From positions 124,001-188,000 of the forward strand of contig JABSSW010000029.1 of the NCBI GenBank assembly GCA_018902385.1: a stretch of DNA of 64,000 bases, read 5' to 3'. The notes under the pieces were generated by a model that was given only the letters and a program-made list of their open reading frames with translations, had not been told where the DNA came from and made no database searches. Source of the stretch: Physcia stellaris (lineage: Eukaryota; Ascomycota; Lecanoromycetes; Caliciales; Physciaceae). Position 1 is the stretch's first letter. The number at the start of each line of letters is the position of its first letter. The translations under genes and the position numbers were made by a program. This document shows, piece by piece, positions 56,573 through 64,000 of this stretch.

Positions 56573-57490
56573 CTCTTTGGCCGACACGTTTGAATGATGT
56601 AAAAGCACATGGTATTTCGCACGAGAAATAAAGGTTTCGGTTTTGAACAACCTGAAATAAACTCTTATAACCGACCCGTGAGGATTTGATCCGAAAAGGC
56701 GCCATAGCCGTAGTCGCATAAACCTCAACCGATTTACGCTCGCAAAATGTTTGATTAGAGACGGCACTGCGCTTAGTTCTATCGTCTTGTCTGCTGAGGG
56801 AAGGAACAAGAAAACTGCAGGTGGTGATTGATCAACAAACGATACGTCACGTGATTCACCTTAATTACTTGACATTAGGGCTACTAAAATCCGCCGAAGG
56901 CCCTACACCAGGCACCGAACATACTGCAAAGAGATCCTTCGTGCCTCGAGATCGGCCTCCTGCCCATTTGCTAAGAACCCTATATTCTTTGTCATTACAG
57001 CATTCAAAAAAATTAGAACTTAAGAGATCCAATCATGAATCATATCTTGAAGCCAAAAACGTGATATTTCATTCTCCTCACTGCGAAACTAATTCTCCAT
57101 GGGTGTTGAATTTGCTTTTATTCGCCGCTTCTACCACACACATGCCCTCTTGTCGGAACGAAGCTGGGAAGAACCCAAACAGATCAACAAAAGTACAAAT
57201 CAAATCGAAAAGATATCCTCTCTTAATACGGTCAGAAGTGGATGATAGCCGTGCGTCAGTGTTTGAGTTACAGAGTGAGGTTTTCACAAGGAGCACATGA
57301 GAATACCATGGGACAAGTCAGGATCAAATCCGTAATGACCTCTGTTAAGCAGAAATCCACTATGAGCCTTCAAGGATCTTCGCTCCGAGGCTCAGTGTTG
57401 TCTATACATATAGGTATACCCGCTTCTCTACATTCACCCTCCCTCCCTCCCATTCCCCAATCCCCATTCCCCTCCCCCTACCCCCTTCTC
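56573..57490. other. intergenic, no gene recognised
   Basis: Upstream of the secreted cysteine protein and downstream of secreted protein B. The 159-codon plus frame at 56821 has no domain. A strongly pyrimidine-rich tract at about 57427-57545 lies in the 3' region of secreted protein B. Confidence 0.4.
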
Positions 57491-57856
57491 CTAATCCGCA
57501 TTCCTCATACTCCTCATCCCCCCAACCCCCCTCTCCCGAACATCAACACACCCCTCCGGCGCCCTAATAGTATCAATCCTCACCGTACACCCCTCATCGG
57601 AAAACACATCCAGGGCGCCGAAGCCGAGCGGCCAGGAGCCGAAGCTGATGGCCAGGGTGTTGGTCGCGGGGACGAAGGGGTGGCAGGCTACGTCGTTGAG
57701 TTTGGGACGCGGGCCGACGAGATAGGCGTCCGAGGAGCAGGTGGTTGAGTTCGAGGAGCCGACCCAGCCGTAGTGGGCGCGCTTGGTGAGGGGGGTTGTG
57801 GGGGCTGAGAGCGTGAGGGGGAGGAGGAGGATGATGGTGAGAATGGTGAGTTGCAT
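57491..57856 (-). CDS. small secreted protein B, paralogue of A
   Basis: 121 residues, single exon. Seen: a signal peptide (MQLTILTIILLLPLTLSAP), a very short propeptide ending LTKR (Kex2-type), and mature AHYGWVGSSNSTTC. Then GPRPKLNDVAC, FGSWPLGFGALDVFSDEGC and EGCVDV: four Cys in the same order as protein A. Compared with A, the long glycosylated propeptide is almost gone and the C-terminal end differs (REPG-like ERGVGGMRSM). Shared landmarks: HYGWVGS, RPK, GSWPL, FSD. Probably exported and processed in the same way; role unknown. Confidence 0.82.
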   Translation of the reverse strand: MQLTILTIILLLPLTLSAPTTPLTKRAHYGWVGSSNSTTCSSDAYLVGPRPKLNDVACHPFVPATNTLAISFGSWPLGFGALDVFSDEGCTVRIDTIRAPEGCVDVRERGVGGMRSMRNAD

Positions 57857-58887
57857 TTTGAGAGGGGATTCTGGTTGGCGTTGGTGGGTATATTTCGACT
57901 TGAATCGTGTTTCGATTTCGGTGTTGATGGGTTCCGAAGTAGTCTGTGGGGGGGATGACCGATGATTGTGAGAGCATGTATATGTAGTGGTTGAGGGATT
58001 ATATGTAAGTATCCGTGTGTCTTTGTGAAGCTAAAGCATGGGACAAAGGTATTGTGGTTCCCAGAGACTTGTCTTCAGACAATGGGATTGTGTTGGAGAA
58101 TATTCTTTACAGGGTTCGCTTTGTTGGAGACAAGTGGATCTAGACACGGCATGTAGGCCTTGTCTGAACAAAGGGAAAGATTCAGTGCACGAATCATATT
58201 AGTCTTCGACGATCGTGTAAGCTTCATGCCATCAAAGATATAGCGGCGCTTAGGCACCAGGGACCATGAGCGATCCATACGAAACAGAGTTTTTCACGTT
58301 GATGATTGTTATTGACGCGATAAATTTCTAGATGAAAAATTAAATTTGAACCGAATCTTCTTGATGAACGACGAGAGTATTATTCGAATTAAGTCTTTTT
58401 TTGATAATTTGTGATATAGAGATCTAAGAGTTTTGTTATCTGATGAAAATGAAAGCTTAGGCGTCTTTGTATCAGATTTAATACGTTCATAGCTTTTAAG
58501 TCTGAAAGAGTGCGAAGACTAATGCAAAAAGCAGTACGTATACTGAACATATCTTCGCTTACTAAGGCTATCGGAATTAGGATAACTGAGGAAATCGAGA
58601 CGGTGAAAGGAATCCTACCTTCTGATGTTATGAAGGATAGGATGATTCACGTCAAGAATGAGGCAGCTGGAAACCATCCCCATCGCTTGGTAGCATCTAG
58701 GTGTCCTGTGTGTTCTCCGAGAAATGGTTCAACGTATGGGGCTAAATTGATGATCGAAATTAAGCCAATTCAATCCTCGAATTTTTCATCAAAGAAACCA
58801 AGGAAGTCTGAAAGCAAGAAGCGTTCGTTTCCTTTATGATATATATCAATCAATATGTACTGGCCCGCTGAAAAGCTACTTCGCCAT
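57857..58887. other. intergenic; AT-richer middle, one doubtful ORF
   Basis: Upstream of secreted protein B and beyond the 3' end of the carboxypeptidase. From about 58290 to 58510 the sequence is AT-rich. A 109-codon plus frame (58510..58839) with RCPVCSPRNGSTYG and a Lys/Ser-rich end could be a transposon relic, but I cannot support it. Confidence 0.4.
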
Positions 58888-60652
58888 TTACAACTCTTGC
58901 GACAGGGGCTTGAACAGCCTTGCAGAATGGTTCGGGGCCTTTCGCTTGCTCATCATCGATGGTGGATTGGGCGCATTTGTCGTGGTGTTGTATGTTGCTG
59001 TCGAGTTGACCACCTGAAACTGAATGGTCGAATTACCTTCCACAAAATTACTCTTTGCCGATCCTTCAGTTTTGTAGCTGCTTGAGACAGCAGTCTTACC
59101 GGTAGCAACGTCGAAGCCAGAGATGACCCGCTCAAACATCTCTAGGGAGACAAGTGGTTGATACTACCAATCTCTTAGCTTTGCTCAGTGATTCTGGAAC
59201 GAAAAGACTTACGAAAGGTACCTCGTGCCCGCTTTGGTAGATCCGGAGAAAGCTGAAAGCGCCAGCTTGCTTGACTTGGCCATGGACAATGTTGTCCGAA
59301 GTCAATATGTCTGTATATCCGGCTGTACTATATCCAGGTTGGCCAACTTCGTCTGCAACTACCTCTCCACCAAGCCAGTTGCAGTTGTAGTCTGCATCAC
59401 CGAAATAAAGGGAAACAGTAACACCCTGCTGCAAAAGTTTGAGCACGTCTTCAACAGTTCCTGACTTTCTGTCATCATCACCAGTGGTGCCAAAATTTGT
59501 GCCTACAGCATTGGAGGATTCGGAGAAATTTTGGTAGGCACCAATTGCAGCCTGAACGGCTGGAGTGTTGAGGTAATCGACGTAGAAGGAGTATGGGAAT
59601 GGATCGGGGGTGAGCTCGCGGACGTCATACTCATCTCTGCCCAACACGTTGTCGTAGACTCCTTCTACCAGATTCGCACAAAACGTGTCAGCCGCACTGC
59701 AGACGGCATTCTGCCCCGTACGATAACAGTCTTTGGTCTGGTCTACACAGTTCCCAGTCCCATAAAGATTGTTGAACACTTGTGCCTGGACTGAAGCATT
59801 GTACGGAGAATAATTGTAAGTATTGCCGGGAAACACGGTGTAATTGTAATAAGCCTGGTATTGTATAAGAGGATCGAACCAGCCATTACCAATGAGTACT
59901 GCATCCAGGTTTATCTTATGTGCGCCCGAGATGTTCTTTGCATTCTGAGTCTCGATGTACTCGTTGAAGACTGGGCCATAATGTCCGCCGTAGCTTTCAG
60001 TCGCGAAATTGTAGGTTGTTCGCGAGTACTGAGGAAAAGCGCCCATGAATCCTTGAAGGGTCCTCCAGAAATTCGGGGCTGCAGCTTGCGTTGAGTTTGC
60101 TGTGAGAGTTTCATTCGGATACGAGTATGTCCCGCAGCTAAGGCCCTCCGCATAATCAGGGCAGGTATTGTTAGGTAACGTTATGATGTAGCTCTGGCTT
60201 TCGTCTAGATAGCCAGGCACTGGCACCGAATACGAGAATCCGACCTGTGTTGGTTGATCAATGAAAAGCATGTTGCTGACATTGGACCAAGAATAAGGGT
60301 TGTTGTAAACATTCCCATCAGAGTCAACACCGCAAGGTCCAAGCTCTTGAAATAAACCGATCATGGACGAGGATCCGGGACCGCCGTTTATCCATGTAGT
60401 CAGAGGGGCGGTTGAAGGGTCTTGGTTCCTAGCTTCGAAAAACCACCAGAAGATGTGCTGATCTTCAGCTACATCGACATAACCAGAGTAGCTCTTGACA
60501 TTAGCATCTGTCTCGCAGATACCATTGGGCACTTGCTTGTAGCGCACCGGTATGTCAAGATAACCTTTGGTGGAGATGAGGTCGGTAGGTGCGGGAACGA
60601 ACTGAGCGATGGTAGACAAAGCAAAAAAAGCTACAACAATAAGAACCGACAT
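58888..60652 (-). CDS. Secreted serine carboxypeptidase (S10 family)
   Basis: Two exons: complement(58888..59139, 59213..60652), 563 residues. Start chosen at ATG 60652 because a signal peptide follows at once (SVLIVVAFFALSTIAQF); the open frame extends further upstream without one. Seen: WINGGPGSSSMIGLFQELGP, LFIDQPTQVGFSYS, the catalytic Ser in ATESYGGHYGP, Asp in YFGDADYNCNWLGGE, and His in YQSGHEVPF. Many N-glycosylation sites and paired Cys are present, as usual. The 73 bp intron (59140..59212) falls directly after HEVPF and joins to MFERVISGFDVATG, shortening the loop that usually reads YQP-AS-L. The tail ends with a Ser/Thr/Asn-rich segment. Removes C-terminal residues from peptides, normally in the vacuole or outside the cell at acid pH. 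Confidence 0.92.
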
Positions 60653-61480
60653 GGTGACTCGAGATGGGGTGGGGAAGAGGACGAAGCTCCATCTTCTTGG
60701 GGAGCTCGTAGCTTTAAGAGATGTTCGGTACCGGCCAAATGGCTGGTAAGCTTTGCTCAAGAAAGCAACTCAGGACGCATACTGATGTAAGAGGGCCGAT
60801 AGGATCCTTCGAAGGCAAGCACAAAGAGATTGGTACCTACGGTAGTGTGAGGAGTACGATACTCTAATAGGCAGGTCCAAAAAGCTTCTCAAAGGAAACT
60901 CCAGGCCGCAGAAAGAGGCAACAACAGGCGAGATAGCTTGGAGCTTACCCAAACATCGGTGACGATGCGGCCGACTACTTTGTCTCTTATATGGCTCTTA
61001 ACTGTCTCGATTGAAGCGCTGCTGGATACATACTGTAGTGCGGATAGAGGATGAGCTGAATATGAGCAGTGATGGATCCCGGTGGGGGAAGGCGGATGTC
61101 GTGAAGGCCTTCTAATACCGTACTTCATCCGGGGCATCTCTAAGCGACATGAGCGGAATTAGGTCCGATCTATCATTATCGATGATGCTAGTGGAGCGCC
61201 TCTTATGGGATGGGAGGCAATTGGACTGAACGCTCATCACTCCTTGCGTCCCCGAATATCACCAAGTACACCGTCGTGAGTATGCGAATCCTGTTCCTGA
61301 ATCACATTGACTAACCTAGCCGGAGTACATAGGTTTCAGCCTTATTCCGACGACTCCGCAGCAACCTGGGCTCGTTATCTCTTGGAATAGACCGGGCTTC
61401 GAACTTCCTCGAAGAATCGCTGTTCCAAGTTGAAAGCACGGTTCATTTCTTGGAAAGTTTCCTTGCCAGGCTCCCACAAG
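60653..61480. other. divergent intergenic region
   Basis: About 830 bp between the starts of the carboxypeptidase (minus) and the inositol monophosphatase (plus). Short frames only; should contain both promoters. Confidence 0.45.
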
Positions 61481-62604
61481 ATGGAGGAACCCAATCTCCA
61501 AGAAATCCACGACTTCCTATTGGGTGTGGCCAAGAAAGCTGGACAGATGATTACATCTGCCAACCCTTCGACCGTGGACACCAAGAAGAATTGTACGTTC
61601 TCGGCACACTCAAATGTGGAATGAATTTTGGACAGGATCCCCCGTTTCTGGAGACGGTCGGCAGCAGCTGACGACACTCGAGGGTGGTAGCGTCTGACCT
61701 CGTGACCGAAACCGACAAAGCAGTAGAGGACATGGTCTCGTCCTCTATGAAGTCCAAGTATCCCGATTACAAGTGATTTTCTCCGTCCCACAGATCATCT
61801 TTGAGGCCACCTGGAGCTAACCCGAGGTCCATCCGCAGGTTTCTCGGCGAAGAGTCATCCCCAACACCATCCTCATCTCTTCTTACCCCCGCCCCTACCT
61901 TCATCTGCGATCCTATCGACGGCACTACAAATTTCGTCCACGCTTTCCCTTACATATCCATCTCCCTCGCCTTCGCGCACAAACTGGTGCCACTCGTTGG
62001 AGTAGTCTACAACCCATTCACGCAGCATCTGTATCATGCCATCAAAGGCCAGGGCGCTTTCCTTTCCGGCCCTGACATCCCTTCCTCGTTTCCCGGTGAC
62101 GGTGGTGCGGTACAGACACAATACGTGACGCGGAAGCTACCGCTGAGATCGCCAGCGCCGCCACTGCAGGAGCTGAACAAAGCCCTCGTAGCGGTTGAGT
62201 GGGGTAATGAGCGGAGTGGTTCGAATTGGGAGGCGAAAACCAAGACTTTCAGCGCGCTAGCTGGAGAGGATGGTGGCATGGTACATTCGCTGCGGTCGCT
62301 CGGTTCGGCGGCTCTGAATTGCTGTGGCGTGGCGGCGGGCTTCCTAGACGCGTATTGGGAGGGTGGCTGTTGGGCGTGGGACGTTGCAGCGGGATGGGTT
62401 GTTGTGACGGAGGCTGGCGGAAGAGTAGTCGGTGGTAATTCTGGTGAAGAGGAAGTCCGGGTAGATGCCAGGAGATACCTAGTCGTCCGAGGTGGTGAAG
62501 GACAAGACAAATTCATCGATGAATTCTGGGGAAGGTTAGGCGGCAAATTGACGTATGAAGGTAGTGGAGAGATGGATTTGAATGAGCGGCAATTGAAAGG
62601 GTAA
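61481..62604 (+). CDS. Inositol monophosphatase
   Basis: Dephosphorylates inositol monophosphates to free inositol, Mg-dependent and lithium-sensitive by family. Three exons: join(61481..61592, 61691..61772, 61839..62604), 319 residues. Seen: an N-terminal helix EIHDFLLGVAKKAGQMI, then KNSSDLVTETDKAVEDM, FLGEESS, the metal-binding signature ICDPIDGTTNFVHAFP, PLVGVVYNPFTQHLYHAIKG, SLRSLGSAALNCCGVAAG and the second signature WEGGCWAWDVAAGWVVVTEAGG. The usual Glu and Asp metal ligands are in place. Length is close to family norm (about 290-320). Introns are 98 and 66 bp. Confidence 0.94.
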
Positions 62605-62854
62605 AGCTGGCAGGCCCCTGGCTCGAAACTCGGTAATGAGGGCTACGATAGACAATAGAATACTCGATTAGATCTAATCAATAGATGATAACCTCAGCCG
62701 TGTCGGTTTCCGATTTGTCTCTATATCAAGTATCCACATATACCTGAGGGTGACCTTCGCGTGATCTGGCGTTAAATCAGTGAGCTTGGTGGGTCATCAA
62801 TGTGCCGAGTTGGCTGAGCCAACATGACCTCTTCGACTCGAGAGATCGACAACA

Positions 62855-63953
62855 TCATTCTGGGATCTTCTCTTCCTGAACCCTCTTCGCCTCTTCAGCC
62901 TGTTTCTTCGTCCACCATTCGCGCAGGTGTGCGACATCACAGCCCGGAATACCGACAGGATCCGGCAAGAACCATTGCTTACCCTCGCACTGTTTCGGAT
63001 ACACATTAATCATACCACCGTCCCACTCATGCGTGGTTACACTGCGTATCAGTGCAATGGTTCCAACAGCGGGCTTGAATTTGTCTGGATCGACAAAAAT
63101 GCTAAGGAGCACCTTCTTCTCCGTGCTTGGATCTATGACCCGAAGATCCCGTTTCGCTGGCATTCGAGATCGTTTGATGACTTCGCTGCCAACGGAGTAG
63201 ATTACGACAAAAACGTCATAGACGTCGTTGCGGCGAGTGTAGCCTCGCAGCTTAGCTAGAGGTATTATGCTCAGAGTTCGCTCTATCGGCGCCAGGCGGT
63301 TGCTTGGTACACGGAGAGCAGGATTTATAGCTGACATCACCTTCGTCTGATTGATCTTGCGCGTAGTAACTACTGGCTTTGTGAGTGAAGAAGTTGCAGT
63401 ATTCGTTGCATTAGGTCGTTTTCTATCGTCGGGCTCCTTTGTAGTATTAGGATGGGACTTTGGACCGGGCGACACACGCTCCAGCGAGGAAATCTTTTCA
63501 TGATTGTGCGAGGAAACCTTTTTGCCCGGTTCGTCATTTGTTTTTGCAATTTTCTTTGGAGGAGAGCTCAAATTTGGGTCGATCTCGCCAAGTGCTATCT
63601 CAAGCTTTCGTTTCCTCGCACGATCTTGGCTGGAAACTGAACAAGACGGCACTTTTGGCATGCCTTCAGCTGCAGCACTAAGTGGCTCTACATTGCTCAA
63701 CTTCTCATCGGTTCTTGCAGATAAGCCTGAAGAACATGAAGGGCGTTCGTCGACGAGTCGTCTTCGTGGTCGAGACGAGGAACTAGAGTAGGTGATGGGA
63801 AAGATAGGTTCATCAGTCACATCATCGATTGGACTAGGCACCTTTGATTGTTCAGCACCCATCGCTTCATCTACAACTTGGAAGAAGTCGGGGATCTCTG
63901 GCTTTTCTCTGTCATCTTCGCCAATGGCGTAGAAGTCTTTGAGCACAAAGTAT
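62855..63953 (-). CDS. probable OB-fold protein, 5' end outside window
   Basis: The last exon (62855..63953) encodes about 365 residues; an acceptor at 63954-63955 (CTATAG) shows that coding continues upstream beyond the window. Seen: YFVLKDFYAIGEDDREKPEI and PDFFQVVDEAMG, a long Ser/Pro/Lys-rich disordered middle with RKRKLE and PPKKIAK basic patches, then an ordered C-terminal part. That part (VYDVFVVIYSVGSEVIKRSR, DLRVIDPSTEKKVLLSIFVD, VGTIALIRSVTTHEWDGGM, CDVAHLREWWTKKQ) has the strand pattern of an OB fold, as in single-strand DNA-binding proteins. A nuclear DNA-binding role is inference. Confidence 0.6.
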
Positions 63954-64000
63954 CTATAGTATGTCAGAAAGGATGCTCAGCCGAGGTTTGAGACGACTGA

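Overview
The window is nuclear DNA of a filamentous ascomycete (Pezizomycotina; Dothideomycetes is my best guess, not proven). The support is genes broken by roughly 45-60 bp GT-AG introns, typical fungal families (NUC-2/PHO81, Asp1/VIP1, UTP21, DUF676 esterase, S10 carboxypeptidase, DUF7708 STAND-like protein, Kex2-processed secreted proteins), and an AT-rich block of transposons damaged by transition mutations. I saw no tRNA, rRNA or CRISPR array.

Layout. 1-2.9 kb: 3' -truncated NUC-2/PHO81 phosphate sensor (minus). 3.4-4.4 kb: ankyrin/STAND gene remnant interrupted by a small inverted-repeat element. 4.4-10.8 kb: gene-poor, with a tandem duplication, a broken membrane-protein gene and weak small ORFs. 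10.9-13.7 kb: ten-exon AAA+ ATPase (minus). 14.8-16.8 kb: seven-exon DUF7708 protein. 18.9-19.3 kb: small secreted protein A. 19.3-21.6 kb: empty. 21.6-35.3 kb: dense housekeeping block with VIP1/asp1 (minus), UTP21 (plus), a lipid-kinase-like gene (minus), a small one-pass membrane protein (plus) and an Asteroid/XPG-like nuclease (plus). 35.8-36.4 kb: frameshifted F-box-like gene. 36.9-43.9 kb: a roughly 4 kb element with 103 bp terminal inverted repeats, carrying a nested 3 kb LTR retroelement (186 bp LTRs, AATTT target duplication). 44-46.6 kb: gene-free repeats. 46.6-50.2 kb: DUF676 esterase (minus). 51-55 kb: F-box-like gene and a serine-rich unknown. 55.4-56.6 kb: four-exon secreted cysteine protein (minus). 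57.5-57.9 kb: secreted protein B, a paralogue of A. 58.9-60.7 kb: S10 carboxypeptidase (minus). 61.5-62.6 kb: inositol monophosphatase. 62.9-64 kb: 5' -truncated probable OB-fold protein (minus).

The strongest unusual signal is in the transposon block. All differences between the two LTRs are C-to-T or G-to-A transitions, and by my hand alignment every mutated cytosine is followed by C or T. CpA (the classical RIP target) and CpG are untouched. The terminal inverted repeats and an internal direct repeat show the same rule, and CC/GG dinucleotides are almost absent from about 2.5 kb of the element. This looks like a genome-defence hypermutation with CpY, mainly CpC, context.

Functional links are limited. 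NUC-2 (SPX domain, reads inositol pyrophosphates), VIP1 (makes them) and an inositol monophosphatase lie in the same 64 kb. Several genes encode secreted or exported products. Exon coordinates were derived by hand from splice motifs and reading frame; a total length divisible by three supports most complete models.
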